This document shows positions 46,601 to 58,744 of a stretch of 64,000 bases of DNA, piece by piece. A program made the translations under genes and the position numbers. A model generated the notes under the pieces. It saw only the letters and a list, made by a program, of their open reading frames with translations. It had not been told where the DNA came from and searched no databases. Where the stretch lies: the NCBI GenBank assembly GCA_025200525.1, contig CM045761.1, forward strand, positions 101,532,182 through 101,596,181, in the 5' to 3' direction. The DNA is from Camellia lanceoleosa. Lineage: Eukaryota; Streptophyta; Magnoliopsida; Ericales; Theaceae. Positions within the stretch are counted from its first letter, which is position 1; each line of letters opens with the position of its first letter.

Positions 46601-47959
46601 ATCAAAAGAAACAACTCCAAAAAAATAATAATAATAAATATTTTTTTTTAAAAAAACACAAGAGTATAGATAGCATTTCATGGAAGCTGAAATGATTAGA
46701 AACTTCAGTGAAGTACCATATCGATAGCATTTCACAAGTATCTATCTTTGCTTTCAATGTGAAATATAAATTTGACTTTTCTAAGATAGAATGAGCAACA
46801 AAGGAAGAGAAAAATACAAACTACCTCTTTGAGGTGCTATTCCTATGTCTTTCCACTAATATCAATTTTGGTTCAACCTGCCCTCTACAAATAGAAATGA
46901 TTATATGAGAATAATTAATTAAAATAAAAGGGGATAATAGGAAATGCAAAATAAAATGTTGAGCTTTATGGAGTTTCCTTTGCTTTAATTAGAGTCATGT
47001 GAATATAAAAATTTGGGGTTCGTGCATGTAAATTATGGTTGCTTGTGTTAAAGAACCTCAGGGTTAATATTTGACTAAAATTACTGTGTAAAAAATTTAT
47101 GACACTCGCTACACTACCAACAGATGCAAGCATTAAAAAAAATTCAAGATCATAATAAACAAAATATTTGTATGGTAAAATCATAAATAAAATTTGTCTC
47201 TTGTAGTTGTGTTTCTCCTACCCACTGTTTTTTTCTTGGTTTCAGTGAGAGAAACTACACTAACATTTCTTAAACATCCATTATTATTACCCATGAATCA
47301 CCACATTGACGAGTTGCTTGAGGGAACAAATATTTGAGGAAAACAACTTTTTTCCCCCAAGGGTTTTGTCGCTGTAGGTTTGGTATTCATAGAGTAATTG
47401 TTGGACAATACTAACCTTGCCATAGTGCAATGGGTTAGCAATATATATATGAGTGGTGATTACGTGTATCATGTGTGCATCTATCGATTCTAGTAAGAGA
47501 CTAAAAGAAGCTTGATCATAAACATGTTTCACAATATTATGTGGCTGGCTAGTAGCAAAGGTGTAACTCTAAAGTGAGTATGTCTGGGAAAGTTGGACTA
47601 ATAACAAAAACACTACAATTATGGTGCAACAAACTTATTGCAAGGATCCAAAAATATACTAGAAAGAGTAGATTTTAGGCAAGTTTCAAGTATTTTCCAA
47701 TTGTGCCATACAAAAATAATTAAATAAATAGCACCAAGAGTAGAAACAATAAAGATAAAATTCTAGTATGCATGTTTTTCTCAAGTATTCAAAAGATGAC
47801 AGCGATGGTGTTAATAATTAAATATTAGGAGTCGTTAAAGGGACAAGCAATACTTCTATGTAAGACAAAACATGACTTTTCTTCTGCAAACAAATTCAAG
47901 CATCAATTTAAACAGAGAAACAGAAAGCAAGGTACCCTTAAAAACAACATATCACGGCA

Positions 47960-48117
47960 ATTAATACCTACAATTTACATAATAGGGTGACTTGTTTGAA
48001 GAGGCATCTTCAAGAAAATTCGCACTCGGTTGGAATTCAAAAAAGCTTATAACAGTTGATGGGATGTCAAATCCCTGGTTAGCATCTGGAGGATATTCAT
48101 CGATGTGCAAAAAACCC
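47960..48117 (-). pseudogene. Captured exon resembling the GPI-transamidase subunit PIG-T
   Basis: After an acceptor-like CTCTACAG, the minus-strand frame reads GFLHIDEYPPDANQGFDIPS and goes on with a TVISFFEFQPSANFLED segment, ending near donors GTAAAT or GTATTA around 47965-47985. EYPPDANQGFDIPS is what I recognise from the C-terminal lumenal part of plant PIG-T/GPI16, a subunit of the complex that attaches GPI anchors in the ER. It lies well inside the CACTA element, so it is best explained as host gene sequence acquired by the transposon. Only this exon is recognised. Confidence 0.55.
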
Positions 48118-48269
48118 TGTAGAGATATATGAAGTGGCAAATAAGGACACGAGCTAAATATAATGGACAGACAACATTTTTAGACTACCACAGAGTCTGT
48201 AAGCATTCATGGTTCTGGCAGTTTACCCCAAATCAAACCCAAGAATCAATCCCAAATGACGTCCCATTA

Positions 48270-48557
48270 TGATATAAAGCAAAATTAGAAAACAATGCAC
48301 CAAACTCTGTATATCATGAGAGAAGAAGGCTTACCAAAGAGAAGAACAAGCACCAAAAAAAAAAAAAACACTCGCAAAGTAGCGAGAAAGACACCCAATG
48401 TCACCCACGGCGAACGACCCAACGATAAAGGTATCAGCAAAGGTATCTGAGACGCCGCACCATCACTGCCGCTGCAGCTGCTAGCCGTCGTCAATCGCTG
48501 CTCACCGTCGTCGCTCGTTGCCCACTGTCGTCCCCCCTTGCCGTTGTTTGCAGTCAA
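48270..48557 (-). other. Possible first exon inside the CACTA element
   Basis: A minus-strand ATG at 48557 opens a GC-richer frame, with MTANNGKGGRQWATSD at the start and a hydrophobic run (VFFFFLVLVLLFG) before a donor-like GTAAGCC at 48334-48328. Upstream sequence (48560-48730) is purine-rich, like a leader. The join to the PIG-T-like exon at 48117 is out of phase with the simplest splice, so a working chimeric transcript is not shown. Confidence 0.35.
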
Positions 48558-48599
48558 GAGAGAGGGAAAGAGAGAGTATTTTTGGAATTTTTGAAATTG

Positions 48600-49600
48600 G
48601 GGATATTTTTGTTTAAGGGGTTGGAGATTGGGGATTTGAGATAGTGAGTGAGAAACAAAAAGGGGGAAAGAAAGGGGGGAATTAGAAAGAGCGGGAAAAC
48701 GAAAAAGAAAAAGAAGAGGAGAGCTAGGATAGCGGCGTGAACGAAGTCGTTTTATTTATTTTTTATTAAAATAATTTTTTTTTTGTAGTTAATGAATTTT
48801 ATTTTGTTTTTATTTATTTTTAGTTACTAAGGTTGAAAATTTATTTGTTTCATTTTTATTTTAATGAAAAAAAAATTATTATTATTTTTTTATTTGGTAA
48901 AAGTAGGGGTAATTTTTGGGGGATTTTTGAAATTGGGAATTTTTTGTTTAAGGGATTGGGGATTGATGATTTGAGATCATGAGAAACAAAAGGAGGAAAA
49001 GAAATGGGGGAATTAAAGAGCGGGAAAATGAAATTTTTTTGGTTAAAATAAATTTATTTTTTTGTAGTTAATGAATTTTTTTTATTTTCTATTTTTTTTA
49101 ATTACTAAGGTTGAAAATTTATTTGTTTCATTTTTATTTTAATGAAAAAAAATTATTATTTTTTATTTTGAAGAAGTAGGGGTAATATTTTAATAAAAAA
49201 TATTTTTCCGCGGCTCATTTTTTTTTTGTTACTAAAAACCAGGAACTAATTTTTTGTGGTAGAGGAAAGGGAGCAACAGTGAAGGTGGTGGATAAGAGGT
49301 GATGGTCGTAGTGGTGGCGGTGGTGGTGGCGAAGGAGATTAGTGGTGAAGTTGTGGTAGTGGTAGAGGAGATGGAGTGGCGATGGTGGATGAGAGGTAAT
49401 GGTAGTAGTAGTGGCAGTAGTGGTGGCGGTCATAGTTCCACCCATTGATTTAAGTATGGTGTTTGTTTTGAGCTTTCAAATCATAATTCTACATCCATTT
49501 TTCAAAACTTAATTCAAAATATAATCATTACTTTTCAAAACTTATAACCAAATACATAATTCAAAACTTTTTTCAAAACTTAATTCAAATCAATTTTTTA
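48600..49600. other. CACTA interior spacer, low complexity
   Basis: Contains two imperfect copies of a segment with GAAATTGGG-ATTTTTTGTTTAAGGG (about 48590-48850 and 48920-49190) and a GGTGGT-rich stretch (49255-49435). No gene is supported. Confidence 0.55.
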
Positions 49601-49639
49601 AATATTTTAAATATTTTAAAAATATTTTAATTTTGTGAG

Positions 49640-49652
49640 AGATAGATAAAGA

Positions 49653-49684
<32 letters not shown>

Positions 49685-49834
49685 TGATGAGCGAGAGAGA
49701 GACAAAGTGGTTGCTAAAAGTGTATTTTCTTATAGTGGATCGACAAATCCAGAATGAGCTTGATAAATAGAGAAGATGAGAGGGAGAGAGTGAGCAAGAC
49801 AAACATAGTGAGGGAGAAATAGACAAATAGACAA

Positions 49835-49873
<39 letters not shown>

Positions 49874-50300
49874 TGATGAGTGAGAGAGAGATAGACAGAA
49901 AAAGAGATAGAGAGAGAAAGAGAGAGAGATAAAGGGAGAGATAGAAAAAGAGAGAGAAACAAGAGATGAGCAAGAGATAGACAAAAAGAGAGAGAAATAG
50001 AGCGAAAAGAGATGAGTAAGAGAGAGACATAGAAAAAGAGAAAGATAGAGAGAGAAGAGAGATGAGCGAGAGAGATAGAGAGAGATAGAAAGATAAGAGA
50101 GAGAGAGAGAGAAAAGAAATGTGAGAGAAGAGAGATGAGCGAGAGAGAAGACAGATGAGAGAGATAGAGAGAAGAGAGATAGGCGAGAGACATATAGAGA
50201 AAATGAGAGAAAGAAACAGACAGACAGAGAAAGAAGAGTGATGAGTGAAAGAGATAAAGGGAAGAGAGAGAGATAGAGACAGAGAGACAGGAAGATGAAA
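49640..50300 (+). repeat. GA-rich (polypurine) tract in the CACTA element
   Basis: About 650 bp of GAGAGAGA, GATGAGCGAGAGAG and GATAGAGAGAAG variants. It creates minus-strand frames of Ser/Leu repeats up to 227 residues in two or three phases, which are not called as proteins. Confidence 0.85.
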
Positions 50301-50369
50301 AAACGAATGAAAAGAAAAATGTTATATCAAAAGAGTAAGACGACATCGTTTTTTTTAATTTTTTTTGCG

Positions 50370-51090
50370 ACAGAAAAATGCCATTGCATTTATTCAAACC
50401 ATTTTGTGACTGTATATATATGAAGCTGTCTCAAAACCTTAGAGGTTTCCAAAAACTCTTTTGAGAAAATTATACTTTCTTGTTTTCCGTGTTATATTGT
50501 TTTTACTGAATTTTTTTAATATTTTAAGTAATTTTTTTAATTTTTAAATACACCTAACATAAATACACCTAAAAAGTAAAAAAATTGTAAAAAAAATCTT
50601 TTAAAAATTCACTAAATACCAAAAATACAAAAAAAATACAATAATTCAATACATTTTTATATATATATTTTTGTATTTATTAATTTTTAAAAATATTTTT
50701 TCATAATTTTTTTATTTTTTAGATACATTTAAGTAAGATGCATCTAAAAAACATATTTAAAATTTTAAAAATATTCACTAAAAAAAAAAAAAAACATGAA
50801 AGTCACTTTTTGCGACGGCAGAAAATGTTGTCGCGAAAAAGGAGAGTATTTGCGATGGCACAATTTGCCGTCTCAAAACAGCAGAGTATTTGCGACGGCA
50901 GAAAATACCATCTCAAAAAAGGAGAGTACTTGGAAAGGTAGAAAATATCGTTGCAAATACTCTCATTTTTTGAGACGGCAAATTATGCCGTCGCAAATGC
51001 TCTGCTTTTTTGAGACGGCAAATGGTGTCGTCGCAAATACTCTGCTTTTTGGAGATGGCATTTTCTGCCGTCGCAAATAGTTCTGTCTTT
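50370..51090. repeat. Right subterminal repeat array of the CACTA element
   Basis: Many copies of TTGCGACGGCA and GAGACGGCA with inverted partners TGCCGTCGCAAA, mainly 50805-51080, plus an isolated copy near 50367. Same repeat family as the left end, which confirms the two ends belong together. Confidence 0.85.
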
Positions 51091-51115
51091 TAAGCCCACT
51101 TTTCTTGTAGTGAAA

Positions 51116-52205
51116 GGTCTTCTTCCTTCATAATTATTTTTCTTGAAGTGCTTTTTGAGATTTCTACTAAACATGGCATAGCTTTCATCCTCACTAAAGT
51201 TTTCATGTTCTTCTTCATTTGATGAGGTTTTGAATGCAATTCCACTTTTCTTTTTGTTTTCAACATCCTCATGTCCTTTCATGGTGATCTCATGAGTCAT
51301 AAGGGAACCCATAAGCTTATCCAATACAAGTGTGGAGAGATTTTTGTATTAAGACCTTAATAATTTGAACCAAATAATTGACAAATAAGTTTAAATTGAT
51401 TTTTAGAGTTTTTGGGGAGTAGTTTGAAAAAAAAATCGATGATCTGATAAATTTTAAATATATTAATTTGTAATTCTAAATCAAATTAATTTAATTAAAT
51501 TTATTATGATTGATTGTGAATTAAATTAATTTAATTTAATGTCAATTAGATTTTTTATTATTAAAAAGTATTGTTATTATTAAAATCTTATTCATGAATT
51601 AAATTAAGAAGGAATCTAGAATTGTGAGTGTTTTTGGCTTCTATAGTGGCCGTGACCTTTGTTTCCCAATTCTTTGGTAAATACCTAAGAATTTTTTCTC
51701 ACCAACTCACAGTTAGTATAAGTTTTGCCAAAAGATTTCAAAGAGTTTATAATTTCAGTAAATCTAGTAAACATACTTGAAATAGATTCATCAAAGTTCA
51801 TTTTAAACAATTCATAACTATGAATAAGCATATCAATACGAGATTCTTTCACTTGGTTTGTACCTTCATACGTTACCTTAAGTTTGTCCCAAATTTCTTT
51901 TGCCGAATCACAACTTGAAATCTATTATACTCTTTAGAGTCTAAACTACAAACAAGGGCGAGTTTGGCTTTAGCATTGGCTTGCAATAATTTATGATCTT
52001 TCTTATCACATTCACCTTCAGTTTTAGGTACACTAATACTTTCTATTAATTTGGTAGGAATTTTTGGACCTTTGGTGACAACAATCCACATGGCATAATC
52101 AGTGACTTGTAGGTATAAGGTCATTTTATCCTTCCAATGATTATAGTTGTTTCTGTCAAACAATGGTGGCCTATTTGTGGCTTGTCGTTCAGCTAAGGTT
52201 GCCAT
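51116..52205 (-). pseudogene. Copia gag, N-terminal half (frameshifted, with an AT-rich insert)
   Basis: Starts at ATG 52205 with MATLAERQATNRPPLFD, NNYNHWKDKMTLYLQ and later LVCSLDSKEYNR, the usual copia gag N-terminus. A frameshift lies near 51915-51925; the following frame continues with RIDMLIHSYELFKM and FTRFTEIINS (down to about 51735). About 280 bp of AT-rich DNA (51335-51612) then interrupts it, before DKLMGSLMTHE and ESYAMFSRNLKKHF lead to the CACTA insertion point. Confidence 0.85.
51335..51612. other. AT-rich insert in copia gag, origin unknown
   Basis: Separates two adjacent parts of the gag frame. It is much more AT-rich than its flanks and contains AATTAAATTAATTTAATT-type repeats. 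No clear terminal inverted repeats or target duplication are seen, so its class is unknown. Confidence 0.5.
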
Positions 52206-52248
52206 GGATTGAAACTCCCAGATGGTTAAATCTAAAATAAGAGTCTAG

Positions 52249-52260
52249 GCTCTGATACCA
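52249..52260 (-). promoter_or_regulatory. Primer-binding site for tRNA-Met (initiator)
   Basis: The minus strand reads TGGTATCAGAGC two bases after the 5' LTR end. This is the standard copia primer site complementary to the initiator tRNA-Met 3' end. Confidence 0.95.
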
Positions 52261-52262
52261 AT

Positions 52263-53446
52263 TGTTACCCAAAAGACAACCTAAGAGGGGGGATGAATTA
52301 GATTTTTGCAATTAAAAATTAATAATACCCTAATAAAAATTATGACTAGCACAATAGATAAATATAGTTAATGAAATAAAAATAATTAAAACAAGTGTTC
52401 TAACAATTATGTTAGTTAATGATTTTAGCATAGTGAAAATGTGAAATATAGTTACAACAATTTAAATAAAATAAAGAGATAAGGGAGAGAGAGACAAACA
52501 AATTTATAGTGGTTCGGCTTCAACTCGGCCTATGTCCACTCCTCAAGCTTCACTTGAGATTTTTCACTATGCTCTAGCTTTACGAGAGTGCTAGCAACCT
52601 CTTTACAAATGGAGCAATCCTCCACGGATTTTACACAGACTTTCTAAGTCAAGAACACTGAGTGTACTACACTCTTACATGGTTGAAAAGAAAGTGTTTT
52701 TGCTTTTCAGAGAAAGCTACAAGAATTATCTCTCAAAGATAGATATAAAAATAAAGCTCTGGTTTTTCTATAAACTTCACACAGGGAAGATGAGTTTAAA
52801 GCTATATGTCTCAGTGTATAATTTCTGAAAGATGATGTAAACAAAAATTAAGAACACTTCTCAGAGAATTTTTCAAAGAATAGATGTGAGTGATTATAGA
52901 TCAAAGAATATTTTTTAATTTTTTTGTAACTTGTTTACATTAGAAGCTTTGGTATATATAATGAAACTTATAGCCGCTTATAGCCATTTATAACCATTGT
53001 ATTCATTTGAATTTATAACTGTTTATAGTGGTTTATAGCCATTGTATTCATTTGAATTTATAGCCGTTTATAGTCTTTGTACTCCATTATTACTAATTTG
53101 AATATCTTCCACTCTATCATTATTAATTTGAATATCTTCCATTTGAACCTTTTGGCTTGCTGCTGTGCTGGGCTGTTTGAACCTCTGGTTTAATCAAATA
53201 TTAAATATATTCAAACAATATTTAAGATAAAAGTTTAGGTGAGAAATAATGGGACAAAATAAATTTTGATTCTATTTCTTTTTTCAAATAAATTAAAACA
53301 TAATTTAAATAAATCATCAAAATAAATTTTGGATTCTATTAAAACATAATTAAATAAATCATCAAAATAAATTTTGGATTCTATTTTCTTTTTCAAATAA
53401 ATTAAAATATAATTAAATAAATCATCAAAATAAAATAAGTCTAACA
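52263..53446 (-). repeat. 5' LTR of the copia element
   Basis: 1184 bp, ends TGTTACCCAAAAGACAACC and ATAAGTCTAACA on the plus strand. Differs from the 3' LTR by scattered substitutions and by local expansion of TATAGCCGTTTATAG and ATTTGAATATCTTCCA repeats (about 52970-53150). Confidence 0.95.
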
Positions 53447-56400
53447 AAGAGAATGACATCGGCAGTGCTGCGAGGGTAGTGAATGGAGTCAGAGATCAAA
53501 ACTCTGTGCTAGCCGTCAATCACTAGAGCTCAATGATTGTACATGACATTGATGCCAAACGTCATCGTAACAAGAACGCTAAGCACCAAGAACGAAATAA
53601 TCAAAAGCTCTGTTCTTCTCATGGTCATCATGATAGCAATGAGAAATGTTGTTGCAGTGACTGTTTTTTAAAAAGTGTTTTCGTAAAACACTTTCTTAAA
53701 ATGATTACTTTGCTTTACTTAGGATGATCCCTTTCATGTTGCTTAACCGCTTTCTTGTGCCTCTCTTATGGTGGTAGTGGCAATGAAAAATGAAGGAATT
53801 TTGTAAGATTGTGTTTTGAAAGTGTCTTTGGAAAATAGTTTCTTGAAAACATTACTTTACATTGCTTTGGTTTCGTTTGGTTGATCCATTTGTTGTTACT
53901 TAGCTGGTTGGTTTGCAAAAGACGAAGAAGAGAAGATAAAAAAGAATCGAAAATTTCATTCGAGAAATTTTGGAGTGAGTGAGTGAATTTGGGTTTGAGA
54001 GAAGTTGAGCTGGAGAATTGAGTGATTGCGATGGTGGTTGGTAGTTGTGGCAGCGCTTGCAAGGGCGGAGAAGAGAGGGAAGAATTGGAGAAAGAGAAGA
54101 GATGATGAGTTTGGGTAGGAGATGGTGGGTTTGCATATTTCTTTTGAAATTTGGGATCAAAATATAATTTTTTTTAACATTTTCCGTTTCAAATGTGACA
54201 GTAGAGGCCAAATTGATACAATTTCAAAAACTTTGGGAGTAAAATTGAAATTATTTGAAGTCTAGGGGTGTCATTGAAAATCAAGACAAAGTATAGGAAT
54301 AAAAATGAAGTTTTCTCTAATATCTATCGCTATGGGGGCGGGGCGGGGAGGGGGTGGGATCCCCCCCCCGATCCGAGATCTATCCCCCTATCCCCCCCCC
54401 GATCCGGAGCCTATGCCTAGCCCCATCCATCGGCCCTCAGGATCGGGTTTCCGAGCCGAAAAACTCCCGATTATCTATCGCAAAGATGAAAGTCCGTTAC
54501 AAAATACCTTCTGGGTTACTCATATGAAAGCTTCCCATTGGTTAATCTAAGCAAGCAAAACCCATCAAACCCAAGAAAAAGAGAATAAAAATGAGCACAC
54601 AAAAAGGCTAAAATTGAAAGCTTTAAAGGTGTTGATGGCGTGGAACTTAAATTAGTACAAAACCCTACATCTCTATCCATCGAGTCTGCCCTCCATATTT
54701 CACCTAAGAGCTTCCAATCACCGAACCTCCATTGATCATTGATTTATATATATATATACCCCCTTCAAAATTCGAACTATTTACGAACCAAAATCAAAGA
54801 ACAGAGCAAGAATTAGGCGACATTCAAGGGTAAATTTTTTGAGAAATGAGAGAAATTAAAAATAGGTTTTGTTTTGTATGTTTTATGGAGAGGCAGCACG
54901 TGGATTTCATTTCCGGCAACAAATTTTGTCAAGCAAATAGATACAAGGGTTATATATATAAGGGCACAATAGTCTTTTTACTTTTATCATTAACAGTGTT
55001 AACAGTGCACTTCAATCCAATAACTAAAAAGGGATTATGTGGTAATTTTCAAATGTCAAGAGGTAAACTGAACATGGTCCAAATCACAATGGGATGAAGT
55101 GAAATTTGCCCTATGAAAAAAATATACAAAGAAGTTTTTCAGCAGAACTTCTAGATATATGAAATGTGACATCATACTTACTATATTAGAGTGTCATGTT
55201 ATATCTGTCACATTAATAAAAGAGTAAAAAAAGTCTGATATGATATAAAATAAATCTAAAAAGATCTCATGAAATACTTTTGGGACTTATGTGATCATGA
55301 GTAAAAAAAAAAAAAAAAGACGACTTATGAGTATGCAAGATTTTGAGACGAGACTGTCGGGTAAATTTCTTTTAAAAAAAATTCATGTGGCTAAATTTGA
55401 AATAGATCCAACCATTCTAATCCATTTATTCTCAGTAAATAATTACTCGTTAACAAAAAATGAGTTTTATCTTTAAGTTGTCTCAAAATTGTTTGTTTTT
55501 AAGCTCATTAAGTGTTACTCAACAATGACAATGTTGAGTTTTACAATGACCAGCCATATTAATATTTGAAGGGTAACTAAGATGGTCCCACTTTGATTTG
55601 AACATAGATGAATCTAGTTACTAAGTTCTTTTTTTTCTTATTTTATTTTATTTTATATATAATGTTAATATGTTACTATAGTTAGATTATAACTGATAGT
55701 CCCACTTTGATTTGAACATAGATGAATTTAATTATAATTGTATTTTGTTCATTTAAGAAATGTATTTAACGTAAAATTATTAGCCCATTGATGTATTTAA
55801 TTTGAAAATATTTAAATGAAGAAAATGCTATGGATCTCAAATGATTTACTAATTTTTTTATCAAATCTCTTACGTAAGTGTAGGACTCACACAAACCTAC
55901 AAGTGTATGGGTCCAAAGTTCGGTTAAAAAATTTGTAAATCATTTGAAATCTCTAGTATAACCCTTAAATGAAAGTCAAAAAAGAAAAAAAGTACAGATG
56001 GCACATTTCTATTAGGAGAAGTAAAGCTAGCCACTTCCCCTTCCAGCATCAGTTTTTGGATAAAGATGTACATTCCACAACCACCAACAAGAACAAAGTA
56101 AAATTTGTTTCGTGTTAAATTACTTGTTAAAATTTTAATTTTGTCCACTTCGTTCTTAAACAATGATTAAGATGATGAAGTTAGTCATACAATGTTTAAA
56201 AATGATTACGAAGAGGTCATACAATGTTTAAAAATGGAATTGAAACTTTGCGAAGCAAAATAACACAAAAAGGAATTTTATGATTTTTCCTTAATGATTT
56301 AGAAGCCTGTTTAAAATTAGACTAATTTCATTCAAATTGAAAACTTTAAAATTATGGTTAAATTAAAGATTTGAGAAGAAATTTGTAAAGAGAAAGAAAT

Positions 56401-56545
56401 TTTTTTTTTACGAAATAGAAGTCATTTTTTTTTTCTCATTTATCTTTTTTGTACTTCAATTACTGATCCAAACATAGATAAAGGATAAATCCGACAAAAT
56501 TAAAACTCGAATGACCTCAGTAACACGAAATGCATAATTAAAAAA
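53447..56545. other. Spacer with a G/C-tract block
   Basis: No supported gene. 54334-54430 is a compact G-run and C-run block with GATCCCCC and GATCCGG motifs, very unlike the AT-rich flanks. Poly-A at 55303-55318. Minus frames at 53766-54211 have no recognisable domain and are not called. Confidence 0.5.
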
Positions 56546-56872
56546 AAGGATCAATTATAAATATACTTTTTGAGGTTTGTTTAAAATATAATTTGCCCTA
56601 TGTGATTATGAAAATTATATATTGCCCCTTAAAATTTTTAATTTCATAACAAATGACCCATTTTATTAATAAATTATCAAGTCAATTAATAGTTTTAATG
56701 ATATTAGAAATTTATTTCAATTAATAATTTAGGTAATTTTATACGAATTTCACTTTGTCAATTAATTCTGTTAAATTTTTTTTTGATAATAAAATATTTA
56801 TAATTTTTCAAATTATAAAAAATAATTCGTATTTCAAGTAAATTTCAAAAAGTATATTTATAATTTATCCTT
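56546..56872. mobile_element. MITE with AAGGATAAATTATAAATATAC termini (uninterrupted copy)
   Basis: The left end AAGGATCAATTATAAATATA and the reverse complement of the right end AAGGATAAATTATAAATATA form a terminal inverted repeat of about 30 bp, extending through CTTTTTGA. This is the intact relative of the split element at 25160-27988. No coding frame. Confidence 0.75.
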
Positions 56873-58744
56873 AAAAAAAATGCTAAGTGCGTTTCCTACT
56901 ATGTAATGTGTATCGAACCCATTAATAAGTACTTAAATTTTAAGAGTCTTATTGCGTCATTGTTTGAAAAAATAGATGATTTTTCATAAGTAAATTAATT
57001 GATGAAAATAAAAATTAATGTGAAAAAATTAAATCAACAATGACACAAGAATTTTTATGTAATTCTCTCAATATGAGGTACATCTACAGGATCGAAATCC
57101 AATTCAACTATTAACCAACAGTTTTCAAACGAGACACAAATCGTTTCACAAACTACCTTTAGGTGAATTTTAAATAATCACAAAATAATAAAAAAGAAAG
57201 ACCTCACCAAATAAATAAATAAATAATTTTTTTTGAAATAGATTATAAAAGACAACCAAATTGTATTAAATTTGTGACCCAAACAGTCTTTTGAAACACA
57301 CACCACGGGAGACAAAAATCTCACCCAAGCACAAGCACACCTCACAGATTGATGCAATCAAATCTTCAAAAAGCAGAGCACAGGTTTTTCTTTCACTCCA
57401 CGTTGCTCCCATCGAATTGATTGATCAATTGTTCTATAGCAGTCGCAGCACTTTGCAAGATAAAACAATACCAAAGAAATATTGTTACTTTTTAGGTTTT
57501 TTTTTAATCAAAATTTTAACTGTGACCAAATAGATTTTTAAATATTTATTGGGTCTTCAAAGTCAAATATAATATATAAAAAGTATATTATAATCAACAC
57601 CAAACTAAATTAAATATTTTTAATAAATCAATTGGATCCCATACTCTACTAAGGAGGTATACCTAACAGTCATTTACTTGTTAACATGTCTAAAAATGTA
57701 ATGATATACACATAAAAATTTTATACAATAGGGACACTAGTCAGTCTTGTTAACTAAACTTATTTATTTATATGTCCTATTGATAAATTTATTCATAAAC
57801 ATAAGAGAGAGTGATAAATTTATCAAGTGACCTATTAGTAATTTATCACAATATTGATAATGTTATAGAACACAACCTTAACAAGGTGTGTACAATATGC
57901 AAATTAAAACATTTGTGTCATAACTTAATCTTATGAAAGTCATAACTAAAAAAATGAATTGTGACCAAACACACCTAAGATATAACCATAGTGTTTTTAG
58001 ATCATAACCAAAAGAGTATCATAACTAATATCACAATGAGTTATAACTAATATCACAATAAGTCATAATCGAACATTACAATTAAATATCACAAAAGTCA
58101 TAACCAAAGGTACATATGGTACACACTCCAAATCATAGAATTTCCCATATAGTATGGTGTGACTTTTTTCAAAATTTAATTTTCATTTTAAAATAAAAAT
58201 GAATTATTATGACTTAATTCAAAAGTGTCACTACTAGATTTTTTTTTATTTTTTAAATTTTATGTTCAAAAATTTTATTCATAAATGATTTTCTCCAAAT
58301 AATTATACATTTCTATAAGAATGAATAATTAATAGAGCAAACCATAAGTAACTTGATTAGTGCGGTACACTTCTATCTAAAAGTTTAGAAGTTAATCCTT
58401 ATTAAATAAAAGATTGATAATTTTTCTCGATCATGAAATTTTGTTATATTATTATTTCTTTTGATTGTTTGATTAGTTGTTTGGTGGCTTTTTCCTCATC
58501 ATAGGACTCTTTGACGGATAGTTTTACAATATTCTTTTGTCCCAAATAGACCTTTGTTTAATTCTCACTTTGTTTAATTCTCACTTTAATTCTCACTTTA
58601 CAATATTCCTCATCATAATGTTATGTGCATGCCTTTCTTCTTCCAGTTCTCTTCCTTATATAGAGACCTTGTGTAGATATTTCTTTATGTAAATTGAGTT
58701 TTTCATCATTACTACAATGTCAGGACTTATGTCCCTATTACGAC
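56873..58744. other. AT-rich spacer, no gene seen
   Basis: Contains short repeats of ATAACTAATATCACAAT (about 58020-58075) and of TTTAATTCTCACTTTG (58556-58600). No coding or RNA signal. Confidence 0.5.

Larger units (their letters stand above)
43620..51112. mobile_element. CACTA (En/Spm-like) DNA transposon, 7493 bp, nested in copia gag
   Basis: Starts CACTACTAAAATTTCAAC and ends GTGGGC...-type sequence CTTTTCTTGTAGTG, whose reverse complement is CACTACAAGAAAAG. It is flanked by AAA on both sides (43617-43619 and 51113-51115), the 3-bp duplication of CACTA elements. Both ends carry subterminal arrays of GCGACGGCA-type repeats in mixed orientation. The flanking copia gag sequence resumes directly after the element. 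No transposase domain (TNP2-like) was recognised inside, so it may be nonautonomous; the interior has exon-like pieces on the minus strand. Confidence 0.93.
36510..53446 (-). mobile_element. Ty1/copia LTR retrotransposon, interrupted by a CACTA element
   Basis: Two LTRs in the same orientation, 36510-37677 and 52263-53446, bound the element. Read on the minus strand the order is 5' LTR, tRNA-Met primer site, gag (split), integrase, reverse transcriptase, RNase H, a spacer with an antisense ORF, polypurine stretch, 3' LTR. Integrase before RT defines Ty1/copia. Flanking pentamers are GAGAG (36505-36509) and AAGAG (53447-53451), a target duplication with one mismatch. Without the 7493-bp CACTA insert and one AAA copy, the element would be about 9.44 kb. 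It has frameshifts, stops and altered catalytic residues in gag and pol, so it is not autonomous. Confidence 0.93.

Noticed and set aside
47287..47532. Minus-strand ORF of 81 aa inside the CACTA element
   Set aside because: No domain, AT-rich codons and no splice context; likely chance.
49590..50397. Long minus-strand ORFs (up to 227 aa) full of Ser/Leu
   Set aside because: They are the complement of a GA-rich low-complexity tract and are open in several phases at once, so they are not evidence of a protein.
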